A DNA stretch of 64,000 nt from Armillaria gallica (lineage: Eukaryota > Basidiomycota > Agaricomycetes > Agaricales > Physalacriaceae), in the NCBI GenBank assembly GCA_037576215.1, contig JBANDB010000005.1, forward strand, positions 4,526,001-4,590,000, written 5' to 3'. Positions 9,323-21,463 of this stretch are shown piece after piece. Below the pieces are notes generated by a model. That model searched no databases and was not told the DNA's origin. It saw only the letters and a list, made by a program, of their open reading frames with translations. The translations under genes and the position numbers were made by a program. Each line of letters opens with the position of its first letter. Position 1 is the first letter of the stretch.

Positions 9323-10600
9323 GACTTCAGCGATTTGTTTGCTAAAGACAACTTCGACAAACTCCCTGAACTGAAGATGTGGGACCATGCTATTGAACTC
9401 ACTCCAAACGCGAGCGCCAATCTTGATTGCAAGGTCTACCCTCTTAATTGAAACGAACAAGCAGAGCTCGACAAGTTCTTGGATGAGAACCTTTCAAGTG
9501 GATGAATACGGCCCTCCAAGTCACCCATGGCTTCACCTTTCTTCTTTGTCAAGAAAAAGGATGGCAAGCTGTGACCAGTACAAGATTATCAGAAGCTCAA
9601 CAAAATGACAATTAAAAACCGTTACCTGCTTCCTCTCATCTCAGAACTGATGGACAAGTTACGGGGTGCCAAGTATGGCTCCAAACTCGATGTTCGATGG
9701 GGCTACAACAATGTACGCATCTAGAGTGGGGACGAATGGAAGGTGGCATTCAGAACTAATCAAGGGTTGTTTGAACCCACGGTTATGTTCTTTGGGCTCA
9801 CCGACTCACCCGCCACCTTCCAGTGGATGATGAATGACATCTTCAAAGATCTCATTGCATCAGAAGCCGTCACAGTCTACCTTGATGACATCCTAATCAT
9901 GTCCAAGACCAAAGAGGAGCATCTACGCATCATATGCGAGGTTCTGAGACTCCTCCAAAAGAACAAGCTATTCCTTAAAGCAGAGAAATGCGAGTTCGAA
10001 ACCTTGGAAACAGAGTACCTCAGAGTCATCATCAGTGAAGGGAGCATCTGGATGGACCCAGTCAAAATCACAGGAATAGCGGAATGGCCTGTGCCAGTCA
10101 AGAAAGTACAACTCCAGTCGTTCTTAGGCTTTACCAATTTCTATTGACATTTCATCAAAGGATACAGCAAGGTCGTCAAACTGATGACCCAGCTGACAGG
10201 AAACGACCCATGGAAATGGGGAAAAGCGCAACAGGACACATTCAAGGAGCTGAAAAGACTGCTGGCAGAAGAAGTGGTACTGACAATACCCACGGAGGAA
10301 GGCAAGTTCTGCGTAGAGGTGGACACAAGCGAAGGAGCAATAGGTGCAGTACTGTCACAGGAACAGGATGGAAAATGACGCCCAGTCGCATTTCTATCCA
10401 AGTCCCTCACAGTTACAGAGCGCAATTACAAAATTTACGACAAAGAACTGCTGGCAATCATGCTAGCCCTGGACGAGTGGAGGCACTACCTAATGGGTGT
10501 GGCTCAGGACTTCGAGATATAGACAGATCATCAAAATCTGCAGTATTTCCGAAAGCCCCAAAAGCTCAACTGACGCCAAGCGTGTTGGGTAACTGAGCTT
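9323..10600 (+). pseudogene. pol: Element B pol, reverse transcriptase and RNase H
   Basis: RT blocks in order: FAKDNFDKLPE, SGx[22 protein letters not shown], then the catalytic YLDDILIMS (about 9880-9905). RNase H starts in EVDTSEGAIGAVLSQEQ (about 10315) and continues past TDHQN. Stops at about 9451, 9499, 9574, 9723, 10146, 10376, 10520 and 10572 interrupt it. Most are TGA replacing Arg, and the one at about 10520 is TAG in place of Trp. The YLDD box is intact although the frame is not. Confidence 0.82.
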
Positions 10601-12090
10601 GCCGAATACTATTTCTCACTGCACCACAAACCAGGACCAGCAAACAAGAAGGCTGATCTACTAAGCCGACGAGCAGACCACGAGCAAGGAAAGGAGGACA
10701 ACAATGAGGTTATCGTCCTCAAACCCAAGCACTTCTGGGCACTAGTCATGCCTACGATCAAGGAAATCCATTCCAAGATTAAGCAAGCCACGCTCAACCA
10801 CCATCAATGGGACAAGAATGTCTCCACATCTCTCAGCCATGATCGAGGAATGAAGCTAGATAACGGGTTAATCTATTACGATTCCCGTATCTATATTCCC
10901 CAAGACCATGCGCTACGAGGAGAAATCATTGTGGTACATCACAACCACATCACGGTGGGACACCCTGGCATTGAAAAGACTAAAGAACTCGTCTTACGAG
11001 AATATTGGTGGCCAAGGATGAAGAAGGACATAGAGAGCTACGTCCGCGCTTGCAAAACGTGTCAACAAACCAAGTCGAGCACGCAAGCAAAAGCAGCGCC
11101 CCTTCATCCCAACACCATACCCTCCCAACCATGGACTCATATCTTTGTCGATATGGTAACTGGTTTACCAAAGTGCAATGGTTTTGACGTGATCTTAATA
11201 ATCATTGACCGCTTCTCTAAGGAAATCATACCAGTCGCATGTACAACAGAGATGTCATCAGAAGGGTGGGCCAAGATCCTACGTGATGAAGTATACGCCA
11301 AGCATGGGATGCCTCAGGTCGTCATCTCCGACTGAGGCACCATGTTCGTATCCAAGTTCATGAAAGACCTTTATGACTTGCTCCAGATCAAAGCAAACGT
11401 ATCCACCGCCTATCACCCACAGACTGATGGACAGACTGAACGAGTTAATCAGGAGATTGAAAAATACCTCTGGATCTTCGTCAATCACCTCCAGAATGAC
11501 TGGGTTGAATGGCTCTCCCTTGTGGCCTTCGCTCATAACAACTGCACCCACTCTGCTATGGGCAAAAGTCCCTTCAAGATTAACTATGGCTATAACGCTG
11601 AAATTCTCCAGGCGCAAAACCCTGAGCACCCTTCAGAACACTGGCCTCAACCACATTTGTTTCACAGATGCAGAAAATCCATGCTGAAGCAAAGCAAGCA
11701 CTCAAACTGGCATATCCATCCAGTATTCAACAAAATACTCCTCACACCCTACACACCACCCGCATTCCCAAACCAAGAACAGCCACCTCCACCACCACCA
11801 GATCTCATTGATGGTGAGGAGCACTACGAAGTCGAAAAAGTCCTCGACAGTAGGGAGCACAAAGTCAGGGGAAAAACCGGAGAACCATGGCACTGGGTTA
11901 CAGACTACTTCGTCAAGTGGAAAGGATATGGACCAGAATCCAACAGTTAGGTACGGGAGGATAACATGGACGCTGAAGAACTTGTCGACGAATACCTCGC
12001 TGAAAGGGTGAATCGTACCAAGCATGAAACAGGAGATTGGCAATCCTATATGGACCCATTCACCGGATGAAAAGTGTGGTACGACCAACA
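10601..12090 (+). pseudogene. pol: Element B pol, integrase with chromodomain
   Basis: The HHCC zinc domain is clear (HNHITVGHPGIEKTKEL...CKTCQQTKS, about 10940-11075). It is followed by the DDE core with DMVTGLP, VVISD (stop TGA at 11332-11334 in place of Arg of SDRG) and HPQTDGQTERVNQEIEKYL. After LLTPYTPPAFPNQEQPPPPPPDLIDG, a chromodomain begins at YEVEKVLDSREHK (about 11825) and ends ...DYFVKWKGYGPESN, with TAG at the following Trp position. A charged C-terminal tail follows. Chromodomain integrases direct insertion to heterochromatin, which suits the nested setting. Confidence 0.83.
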
Positions 12091-12371
12091 GCTAGACTGG
12101 GATTGCTTTGGTGGCAATGATGACCCTTCGACATACACAAAATCGCCATTTGAACCAACAGAAATACCATGATGACATGAAAAAGTTTACCAGAATTACC
12201 GCTTCCACATCCACCTGATAACGAAATTCCTCCTCCTCGTTCGAGCCCTTGCGTATAGGGAACAAAGAAAGGAGGATCACAGCCATTGAGGCAGAGGCAC
12301 TAATGTTGTGTCCAGGCATTGTGAGAAAGTAATGACGGGGTTGAAGCTAACAGCAGTTGGGACACCTGCCT

Positions 12372-12385
12372 TAACAGGGGGGTAA
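12372..12385 (+). promoter_or_regulatory. Element B polypurine tract
   Basis: An AACAGGGGGGTAA run sits immediately before the 3' LTR. This is the expected plus-strand primer. The stretch from about 12090 to 12371 before it holds only the decayed integrase tail and untranslated sequence. Confidence 0.7.
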
Positions 12386-12809
12386 TGTTACAATTTATTC
12401 ATTTCTTTATCTAAGTGCCTCTTATCTTATCTTATCTTTGGTGCTTACTCTTATCTTATCTTTAGATCTGCGACTTCATGGAAGTCTTCATAAATCTTCA
12501 CATCACTACCACGTCACACTCCCTTCGACATGTCTTATTCTCGGCTACCGTGTATTTAGCTTATTCACTTTCTAACATGGTACCCTCATCTTAGTACTCA
12601 TTACAGACCCTCACTTTAGTATATAAGTAGTGTACTCAAAGCTGTATATTCCCTAGCTTTGAGCTAACATTTATTCATACCAAAACACATTCCTTCTCGC
12701 AAAGCGCTATTAAGTTAGTCTTGATCACCAATCATCACAGGACTAGCCAGTGACTGTATGAATGCAATACAGCTGACTATTTACTCTTGATTGGAGTTCG
12801 GGTCTTACA
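12386..12809 (+). repeat. Element B 3' LTR (424 bp)
   Basis: Starts TGTTACAATT, ends GGGTCTTACA, matching the A LTR in reverse. It carries two clusters of TTATCT (GATA) sites (about 12415-12466), TATATAAG at 12620-12627 and the predicted transcript start AGCTTTGAGCTAA at 12655-12667. The base after its end is already F-family LTR sequence. Confidence 0.88.
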
Positions 12810-12956
12810 AACTACTTGTAGATACTCAGTTTGAATATCAACTTGGTTTAGTCAAATCTCTCTCTGACTCCAAGTCTAATCTATTGCTCTCCAAGTCTAT
12901 GGCCTCTGCTCCATTGGACTATCTTTACTCTCTATCCAAACCTTTGCTCTCCACAG
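12810..12956 (+). repeat. F1 5' LTR, left fragment
   Basis: Matches the F2 LTRs from ACTACTTGTAGATAC onward. It includes the predicted R start AGTTTGAATAT (12828-12838). The TATA box seen in the F2 3' LTR would lie just upstream, where element B now is. The fragment ends CTCCACAG, whose ACAG (12953-12956) recurs at 23412-23415: the target duplication of X1. Confidence 0.8.
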
Positions 12957-14161
12957 TGATGAGCCTCCAGGCTCTGTACGCTCAGAATTCATGGATTTTA
13001 CCTGCTAATTAACGCTACTGTCTCTTTAACAGACTTTCAGCAAACCAATGATTGCACACACACTGATACCACTTTCATCCTACAGCAACCACTCCTTATG
13101 CACTTTGTTATCCATCCCATCTTGCCATGCATCATAATTGCCGTACCTTATCATGACAAGGCATCTTCAATCGACAATCATCCTAATACAGAATTGACGC
13201 ATCACTCAGAAGCACCTAGTTGACACACTCATTGATCATTTAATAAAAATGATGTGATTGATGCAAGTACCCTCCCAGCTATGGCAAGTACAGACCGTGT
13301 TTACTAAGGCTGTGACTTTGCCAAGGCTTCAAGAAAATATTGCCCCACACGTACTCCTCAGTACAATGACTATTGCTCAGTAATCCACAGCTAAACAGCA
13401 CCTAACGATCTGTGCATCGCTCAGCAAAACCATACAGTTCTCATCCATACGAGGCAACGTCGACAAGTTGCTGTTACTTTAGAAGACCAAGAACCATATG
13501 TTTTCTATGACTTTGTACAAAGCTAAGGCCTTACAGCCTTACTGAGTCTCACATATTTACTCTATTTATAAATTCATACTTGTAGTATAAAAACTAGCCA
13601 GAAAATGTAGTTGCAGGGAGTTCATCTCTAGTTGACCTCAGACTACATCAATCATCATCACACACTAGTCTATCGCCAGTAAACCATGTCTATTCACCAT
13701 TCTACAGCAATATACCATTTACCCCAGCATATTCTTGATTGCATGTTGACTCTTGAGCTCACCAGAGTTATTCCATGGTTTTTAACTGTGAAGAGTCCTT
13801 TGTTACACGCTCTTTGCTCTTACCACTATTGGTGCATGCTCATACTGTGCCAATATGTGATCGCCATGCCATACTTCGCTCACTTTATCTTTTATAGGCT
13901 GTCATCGTTTCACTTTCACACCATTGGAGTTTTTACAGTTTCCCTTTCGCCATCATTATCATCGCCCACTTGGGTAGTCTCCAAGCAGACTTAGGATCAG
14001 TTTCAGCCAGTTTTCATATAGTATCAGTCCCTCAAGTGGACTTGAAGGTTAGTTTGACATAGGATAGGATTGTTTCAGTACCAGACCAGTTTCGACATTG
14101 ACTCAGCACCATCGCATCATATAGGACCAGTATCATTGTCAGTTTTCATAGTTCAACATTT
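12957..14161 (+). mobile_element. X1, left part: TG...CA noncoding element interrupted by C
   Basis: Starts TGATGAGCCTCC. The other end, at 23411 beyond element C, reads AGGCCCATCA, giving 10-bp terminal inverted repeats with one mismatch. The flanks carry a 4-bp duplication ACAG. An inverted second copy (X2) lies at 25361-26949. No ORF with recognisable domains is present; there is a TATA-like stretch in an AT-rich region near 13560-13590. It could be a large solo LTR or a nonautonomous element. This entry accounts for the gene-free stretch 12957-14161. Confidence 0.72.
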
Positions 14162-14566
14162 TGTTATGCCTGGACTCAGGTGGAACAAGCAAGTGCAGCT
14201 CAAGATAACCTCGCACTTCGGGTTGAATCTCAAGGGCGGCAATACTTGCAGACCGTGAGTGCAAGCGGATAACACGTAGCAAGAAGTTGAGAGAGTAAGT
14301 CCGGTATGTATTAACTTAGCTCGAAGCTAGGGTACATGGCTGAGAGCTATGCTACTTATATACTGTTCGGTTTGGTTCTAATAATAAATGAATCATGCGG
14401 TTGTCAGACAATAAACATCAGGGGTCCTGTCAGTATCCAGGCAGCTGAGCTGTCATGCTGCAGAGGTGTGGATAAGAGCTGGGTACCATGTGGTCGATCG
14501 AGGTGCCGAGATGCCATGAGGCCGAGGTGCTGAGATAAGATAAGGAAAAGTGAAAAAATCATAACA
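14162..14566 (-). repeat. Element C 3' LTR (405 bp)
   Basis: TGTTATG...CATAACA ends. It contains the same TATATAAG, transcript-start AGCTTCGAGCTAA and AGATAAGATAAGG (GATA) blocks as the 5' copy. The polypurine tract, minus strand TAACAAGGGGGTAA (14567-14580), is adjacent. Confidence 0.9.
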
Positions 14567-14602
14567 TTACCCCCTTGTTAAAGGCAGGCATCCCGACTGC
14601 CA

Positions 14603-16441
14603 TTAAGGCTCGTTGTTTTCCGAGTTGCTCTGGCTGCTGTTCCAGTAGTCTTCGATAAGATATCGCCACTGTTCCTGGTCTGGTTCTTCAACCCATTTCT
14701 GCTTTCTGTCTTGTCGCTGTGCAAGGTAGGCGATTACACTGTCCTCGTATTTGCAGTCCATGATCATGGTTATGCACTTGTCTTCCTTGGTTGTGATTTT
14801 AGGTGCGTCGACTCGTCGTACGTGGCTGGTTTTGTCTTCATACTCCTTGATCGCCTCCTGTGCATTTCCCATTTCATTGTCTCTGACCCAGGAGTTATGC
14901 TCCCGCATCCACCCTTTCCACTTGACGAAGTAGTCTATGGCTTTTCATGACTTTCGTCCTCGCGCTCCTCGAATTGTATGGGGTTGAGAGTCGAGGACCT
15001 CCTTGATTTCGTATTCTTCCTCATCTTCGATGAGGTCAGGTGGTGGTGGTGGTGGCAGTTCCTGGTTAGGGAAGGCCGGCGGCATGTATGGGGTCAAGAG
15101 CTTCTCGTTGAAGTGTGGGTGAATTTTCCAGTGGGGTGGCAGCTTGAGTTTGTATGCACTGGCGCCTGTTTTGTTGAGGATCAGAAAAGGTCCGACACGT
15201 TTGTCGTTGAGCTTCTTCTTTGGTCTGGGAAGATGAAGGTTTGTGGTGTCGAGCCACACACGATCGCCAATCTGATAGGGATGGGCGGCACGTTTTCTTT
15301 TGTCGTATTGGGTTTTCATTCTTCCGGCGGCTTCTTTGAGTGCCTTCTGGGTTTCAGCATGGACCTTAGTCATCTTCTTGATGAAGTCTTCTGCGGCAGG
15401 GTTCGAGATTGGAGAGGATCGTTGGGAGTCAGGAAGGACTCAAGGGTTTCGTCCGTAGAGTATCATGAAGGGGCTTTTCCCTGTCATGCTGTGGACACGG
15501 TTGTTGTGTGCGAACTCAGCAAGCGGGAGCCAGTCACTCCAATCGGTCTGGCGGTGATTAACGAAGATGTGAAGGTATTTTTTGACCTCTTGGTTAACCC
15601 GTTCTGTCTGTCTGTTGGTCTGGGGGTGGAATGCTGTTGATGCGTTTGGCGTGATATCAAGCATTTGGTACCACTCCTTCATGAATTTGGAGACGAATTG
15701 CAGGCCACGGTCAGAGATGACTACTTGGGGCATTCCATGGCACACATAGACGTGGTCTCGGAGGATTCGGGCCCATCCTTCAGCTGACAGCTCAGTGTTG
15801 CAGGCGACGGGAATGATGGCCTTTGAGAATCGGTCGACGATCATGAGGATTGCATTGTGTCCGTTCGAGTCAGGGAGTCTGGTGACCATGTTGACGGATA
15901 TGTGCGTCCATGGTCCGACTGGTACTGCATTCGGGTGAAGCGGCTCTGCCTTGGCTGCAGTGCTCAACTTCGTTCGCTGACATGTCTCACAGCCTTTGAC
16001 ATAGGCCTCGACGTCCTTCTTCATTTTGGGCCACCAATAGTTGCGGAGCACAAGCTCCTTCGTCTTCTCGATCCCTGGGTGCCCAGCGGTAATGTGGTCG
16101 TAGTACTGGGATATGATCTCGCCATGGAGAGCATGTTTCCGTGGTACATAGACATGGTTGTCGTAGTACAATACCCCTTCCTTTCGGGATATTCCTCGTT
16201 CATGATTGAGGGACGTGGTGATGCCTTTGTCCCACAATTTCTCTTGTCGGGTAGCTTCTTCGATTCGCTGGTGGACTTCCATGGTTGTGGGCATGATAAG
16301 AGCACAGAAGTGTGCTGGTTGGAGGACTACGATGTTGTCGTTGTCCTTTGTTCCTTGGTTGTGGTCTTGCTGCCGAGAAAGCAGGTCGGCTTTCACATTC
16401 TGGGTGCCGGGTTTGTGGAAGAGCTGGAAGTGATACTCCAT
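14603..16441 (-). pseudogene. pol: Element C pol, integrase with chromodomain and tail
   Basis: Open pieces 15440-16441 (zinc domain HDHITAGHPGIEKTKEL-like, CETCQRTKLS; core DRFSKAIIPVA, VVISDRGLQFVSKF, HPQTNRQTERVNQEVKKYL), 14945-15373 (GDRVWLDTTN, LLTPYMPPAFPNQE, then chromodomain EYEIKEVLDSQ) and 14603-14908 (WKGW...EHNSWV end of the chromodomain plus a 100-residue charged tail). The pieces are separated by stops, including TGA at 14945 inside the chromodomain where the relatives predict Arg. The zinc domain has YYDHI where relatives have HNHI or HDHV, so one zinc ligand may be altered. Confidence 0.83.
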
Positions 16442-16942
16442 GAGCTCAGTGACCCATCAGGCTTGTCGTTGGTTCAGCTTTTGTGGGAGTCAGAAATACT
16501 GGAGGTTCTGGTGATCCATCCAGATTTCTACATCTTTCGCAGCGCTCATGAGGTAATGGTGCCATTCCGAGAGTGCGAGCATGATTGCAAGCAGCTCCTT
16601 GTCATAGATCTTGTAGTTTCTTTCTGTCACACTAAGTGACTTCGACATGAAGGCCACTGGGTGCCAGACCCCGTTCTGTTGCTGGCTAAGGACAGCACTG
16701 ACTGCGCCTTCACTGGCGTCAGCTTCAACTCGGAACAGGTCGTCGTCGTTTGGGATGGCTAGGATGACGTCTTCAGCCATTCGTCGCTTCAGTTCCTGGA
16801 AGGCCTTGTCCTGTGCCTCCATCCATTTCCACTCCGTGTTGCCGGTGAGCTGGGTAAGCAGCTTGACAACCTTGGAGTACATCTTGATGAACTTCTGGTA
16901 GAAGTTCATGAATCCAAGGAACGACTGGAATTCCTTTTTTTG
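16442..16942 (-). pseudogene. pol: Element C pol, RNase H
   Basis: The open piece 16490-16909 contains FRVEADASEGAVSAVLSQQ, MSKSLSVTERNYKIYDKELLAI and EIWMDHQNLQYF, the standard Ty3-type RNase H blocks. The usual NFYRRFI motif appears as NFYQKFI at its start. The tether to RT is broken near 16940. Confidence 0.82.
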
Positions 16943-18037
16943 TCATGGCATCGGCCATTCAGCGATTCCCATGATCTTGACAGGATCCATCCAGATGGAG
17001 TCCTGGCTAATAATGACACCAAGGTACTCTGTCTCGAGAACCTCGAATTCGCACTTCTCCGCCTTGAGGAAAAGCTTGTTTTCGTGAAGACACTGTAGGA
17101 CATGCTTCACAATCTGTTGGTGCTCCCCCAAGTCTTTGGAGAAGATCAGAATGTTGTCCAAGTAGATGGTGACCTTGCCTTCGGCAATCAGGTCTTTGAA
17201 GATGTCGTTCATCATCCACTGGAAGGTCGTGGGTGAGTTTGTGGGCCTGAAGAATATTACAGTTGGCTTGAAGAGCCCTCGGTTCATGCAGAAAGCAGCC
17301 TTCTCTTCATCCCCTTCCCTGATCTGGACATTGTTGTATCCCCAATAAACATCGAGTTTTGTGAAGTATTTGGCGCCGCGTAGCTTGTTGATGAGTTCGG
17401 AGATGAGTGGCAATGGGTATCGGTTTTTGATAGTCATCTTGTTGAGCTTGCGGTAGTCCTGTATGGGTCGTAGCATGCCATTCTTCTTTTTGATGAAGAA
17501 GAACAGGGAGGCAAAAGGCGACTTGGATGGGCGGATACGGCCAGATTCCAAGTTCTCATTGAGGAACTTGTCGAGCTGTTCCTGCTCATTTCTGTTCAGG
17601 GGATAGACCTTGCAGTCTAGTGTCAATTTTGTGTTGGGCACTAGCTCGATGGCATGGTCCCATGGCTTTTGGTTGGGTAGTTCATTGAAGTTGTCTTTCG
17701 AGAACAGGTCGTGGAAGGAGTGGTAGTGCTCTGGTACTAACTCTTCAAAGGTTTTCTTTGGCTTGTCAGCATTTGCCTTGGCTGCCAGGTCATTAGTGTG
17801 GTGCATCGCACAAATGATGAGTTCCTCTTCCATTTGGACGGCGAGAATAGTGTCACCGTCTTCAAGCTCTTCGTCCCATCGGTCATCGGGGTCTGCATCA
17901 GGGAGTTCGATATAGTTCTTGACGCACTGGCAACATCCAAAGATGACGCTACCCATCTTCCAGTTTATGCTCGGGTTATGGCGTTTGAGCCAGTCGTGCC
18001 CGAGGTAGACATCCTTGCTCCCAAGGTTGGTGACCAC
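16943..18037 (-). pseudogene. pol: Element C pol, reverse transcriptase with YLDN active site
   Basis: A 364-codon open piece running from the end of protease (YLGHDWLKRHN) through RT ([53 protein letters not shown]) to MGIAEWPMP. The catalytic box at 17153-17164 is YLDN, with the second Asp replaced by Asn (GAC to AAC on the coding strand), which abolishes polymerase activity. Element D has YLDD at the same place. Confidence 0.85.
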
Positions 18038-18046
18038 GAGGTCGAT

Positions 18047-18286
18047 TCATTCTCGGTGTTCACCGATGGTGAGGCACATTTTGACGAATTTGGTGATGTC
18101 CCCGCCTTTGTTGCGGGTCCCGTCTGCGTTGTACACTGGGATTGGTACTAGTGCCTTCTTGGTGTCTAGGTCGTGTTCAAGCACGTAGGTGCGATTGATG
18201 GCACTTCCCATGCAGCCGTTGTCGATCAGGGCCTTCGTGCTAAGGACCTTTTGTCCTGTGCATGGTTTGATGGTGACGGGCACCAT
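18047..18286 (-). pseudogene. pol: Element C pol, aspartic protease
   Basis: Residues ALIDNGCMGSAINR carry the catalytic Asp, in DNG instead of the family DSG/DSS, followed by PIPVYNADGTRNKGGDITKF. It is separated by a stop from the RT piece (TGA replacing Arg of ERIDLVV seen in D). Confidence 0.8.
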
Positions 18287-19768
18287 AAAGTCGCCTGAAG
18301 CCCCCCTGATATATCGGATGGGCTCTCGAAGCTCGTAGAGCCATTCGTGGGCGAGTTCGCCTTGTTCTCATAATTCGGTGAGGAGTTCCTCAGTGAGTTC
18401 CTCTGTCCTGTCCTTGTGAATCCAAAGGCACAGGATTGCATGGGCAGTGTTGTCGCTACACAATTCGCGGATGGCTCATAGCATCCAGTCAACCTCAAAG
18501 GGTTTCATCCATCAGTGGGGGACCTCTTGAACCTTCGCACTGGCTGCTTTGGGCGCAGCTACCGTTGGCGAGGTCACCCCCTCATTGGGGAGGCTCTTCG
18601 TTGCGTGAGTCAGGGATTCCGGTGGAGTCAGAAGTGTTGTGGCGCAAGACTTTGGTGTCGTTATCGGGCTGCCTGCTGCAAGCCACCTCTGGAAGGACGT
18701 GTTGTCCTCGTCGTCAGGTACTTCGATCATGGTTACCTGATGCCCCCTTTCTATTGCCTGGGTGCTAGTGGCTTCCTGTCCTATGGCTTTCTTGTTGCCC
18801 TGGTTCAGTGCTGCAGAGTGGGAGGTGCATTTCCCAGAGGTGCTGTCCTGATCTTGGCCACTAATACGTGCGGGGGCAGCAGACTCAACTTGTGCTGAAT
18901 GAATGGTCTTACCAGCCTGGTCCGTTACCTCTGGGCCCACAGGGTCCCTTGTTTTGTTCAGCACTCCAGGGCGCCCTGCGTCTCATCAGGTTCCTGTACC
19001 TGGGGGCTCTTCCCTTGCGTCGAACCCTCTCAGTTTTGTTCATCCTGGACATTCTTGCATTCGGTCCATGCGTCCCCTGCATCTTGAGGGTTGGTGGGTG
19101 TAGCCGTACCATCTCCTTTCAAACCTGCAGGCATCCTCGCAGTTGTGTGAGGAGGCTTTCCAGAGTTCATGCTAGGCACTGGCTCTGCCCCATCCAGTCA
19201 GGCCTTCATCACTGCGTTCCCAGAGCGTCGCCGCTTTCATCAGGGACAACTAGCTGGCTATGCATCCTGGAGGGATCGCCTTCGCTGCTGCTGCTAAGGG
19301 TTGGGCGCCTCGACTGGGGCTTCGCTGTTAAGATGGGTAGCGATGTGGTGGTCACTTTTTCAATTGATGCTTTCACTTGCAATGAGTTACTTGTTGGTCG
19401 ATTAGCCAGTCGTGTTGCAGGGATTTCTCCCTCTTCGGCATGCGTGAGAGGGCCTGCAACTATCCCTCCTTGTGAGGGAGGAACATCTAAAGATTCGTTA
19501 GTCAAGTCCATGTCCCAGAGGACGTTGTATCAGTTGTTCGATTCTAGTAAGGGTGCATGGGTATAAGTCGGTAAATGGCGTGTAGGCCGTATATTGGTCG
19601 TATCAATGGAAGTCGTAGTAGAAACCGACCCTGCACTTGGGGGTCAGGGTATAGCCAAATGCATAGTAAGAATGTCTGTACGTAAAGAGAAATCAGTCCG
19701 CTCAGCAGTAAGAGGGCATGCACCCGTTAAGTCCTTGGTCGTCGCAGCAGAATCAAGCGCTGGATGAC
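18287..19768 (-). pseudogene. pol: Element C gag-pol linker
   Basis: Decayed low-complexity linker. Recognisable pieces are 18512-18964 (with RGHQVTMIEVPDDED) and 19209-19511. It occupies the -1 frame after the gag stop, starting GKRLGHPALDSAATTKDL directly at the gag end. It has no enzymatic motif. A linker of this length between gag and protease is unusual for the group and is shared by A, B and D. Confidence 0.65.
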
Positions 19769-21463
19769 CTAATCTTTTACCTCCTCCACCTCTGTGCTGT
19801 CGGCAAGTGGTACTTCACCTGTTGTGACCACACGAACTTCCTTCTTTATCGTCTTCTTCAGGCAATTCCTTGATATGTGCCCAGTCTCGTGGCAGATGAA
19901 GCACCGCCCTTCGGCCATATACTTCTTTTGGTTGATCTGCATCCTCGCATCGTCCCCCTTCGGCGTGTACCACCCTCTCGCATCATGCGGTCTATCTGTC
20001 AATTTGTTCATCGAGGAACTTGTCGTGCCCCCTGCTGCTGTCTTCTGGCTGCTGGGGGCGGTAATCTGCTTCTGGTTTGGTGGGGGCCATTTGTTGCTGC
20101 GTGTCTTGATGCCGTGGGCTTTGTTGTAGGCCTTGTTCCACTGCCTTTCTTTGTACATGATCAGGATGTGCTCCTTCCATTCATCGTACATCTGTGGCAG
20201 CCCAATGCCAATGTTGGCGATGATGCTAGTGTAGCTCAAGGGGACTTCAGCTCGGATGGCCATGACCATCATTCCTTGGGGTTCTGTGTCATCGTGCCTT
20301 CCTGCCAGGGTCACTTCTATTTCCAACTTCTGAAAGTAGATGGTGGCTGTGTCAGCCGCAGCTGGGCCACTTGTTGAAGAACCTGTTGTAGTCGTTCTTT
20401 GTTCACAGGTGCCAGTGGTTGTGCTGGTCCTCCCCAGTCTCCTCCTGTCCCTTCCATCTCTTCTTCCCCTGCTCCTGCCAGTAGTCTGCTAGTCTTGGGG
20501 CCCATATACCTGGGCCATCATGGGTTTCGTTGTCGAGGTGGCGAGTCAGGGAGGGGCACTGGGAGTTCTGTCTCAAGGTTGCCGAACATTTCCCAGTCGA
20601 GGTTGAACCTCTCAGAGAGATTCTCCTCCCAGGTGCTCCTGCTCCAGGATTGCGAGGGCGTTGAGGTCAGCCTCGAGTACCGCCTGTTCTGCTGCCGTTC
20701 TTGGTCGTACCCTGACATCACCTCCCTGCCATAGGGGTCCCACTCATGTTTCTGTCTCGATTCATTGTCCTGCTGATGGCGGGTAGACGGACTGGTCTTG
20801 GTTCGTGTGGATTCGGGCTGTGATTCCAGGGGTCCAACTGTCATAGAAGGATCCCTCAGAGTTGCATTGGCCCAGGGGTTCGTCACCTCGCTCAGTGGCA
20901 AGATAGTAGTCCATGTGGACTTGTGGGTATTGGTTGTGGAGCCATCCGGCTCAGGCATTGAAGTCCCACTGTCAGAGTTCCCAGGCAGCAGTGATGTGGG
21001 GGCCGAGAATTGTTGGTTCCGGGGAAGGGGACTGGTTTGGGGTCGTCATTGCTGTTAGGAGCGAATGGTAGAGCCCCTGCTGGCTCTGGATAGCTTGGTT
21101 GGGGGCTGGGTATCCTCTCACGAAGGCCCAGCCAGGCGGAGGCGTCAGGTTCTGGTTCACCCCCGCCGTTGGCGTTCTGCTCAAACCACTCGCTGAGGTC
21201 TGAGTCATCGGGGGGTGGTTCTGGTTGGTCCCACTCCCGTAGCCACAGAGAAAGGTTCTGCTCAAACCAGGCGGTAATTGCAGCCTGGTCATGTTCGTTG
21301 ATATAGGGGATACCGCCCTCATCCTTGGGGAAGGCAGCTCCTCGTCGTGCAGGCTGTAGCCTCATCTGGTTCTGAATGGGTTGTTTGACCCTAGTGGGGG
21401 ACTCAGCGGATCGCCGTACCCTGCTGGGCCCCGAGGTTGCGTTTCACAGTATGTGTTCATCAT
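19769..21463 (-). pseudogene. gag: Element C gag
   Basis: Starts at the tandem ATG (21458-21463), 20 nt inside the end of ORFc. The first stop appears within 40 codons and the rest is in pieces: 20892-21365 (AAFPKDEGGIPYINEHDQAAITAWF), 20518-20958 and 19769-20326. The last carries a knuckle CFICHETGHISRNC (about 19862-19903), which has the CX2CX4HX4C spacing, and ends EVEEVKD*. D preserves the central capsid-like part better. The sequence differs considerably from A gag apart from the knuckle and the end. Confidence 0.78.

Larger units (their letters stand above)
4197..12809 (+). mobile_element. Element B: decayed lineage 1 Ty3/gypsy element, 5' end missing
   Basis: Plus-strand relative of A, C and D. 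It keeps the end of gag, all of pol and the 3' LTR, but lacks the 5' LTR, leader and most of gag, which would lie beyond element A. Gag is split by a 2.9-kb palindrome. Pol has at least ten in-frame stops, most of them TGA at positions where relatives have arginine. The 3' end (12809) abuts F-type LTR sequence starting 12810, so B probably inserted into the 5' LTR of F1. A in turn entered B. CpG is strongly depleted relative to A, fitting an older age. Confidence 0.85.

Noticed and set aside
7775..12090. Possible recoding of TGA as arginine
   Set aside because: TGA-for-Arg is seen only in decayed copies; A uses CGA freely and its gag and 340-codon ORF end in normal stops, and F3 ends in TAA.
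13686..13994. 102-codon ORF in X1
   Set aside because: No counterpart recognised in X2 and no domain or codon bias; treated as chance.
14978..16639. Plus-strand ORFs of 220 and 260 codons opposite C integrase and RNase H
   Set aside because: Mirror frames of pol; equivalent frames are shorter or broken in D.
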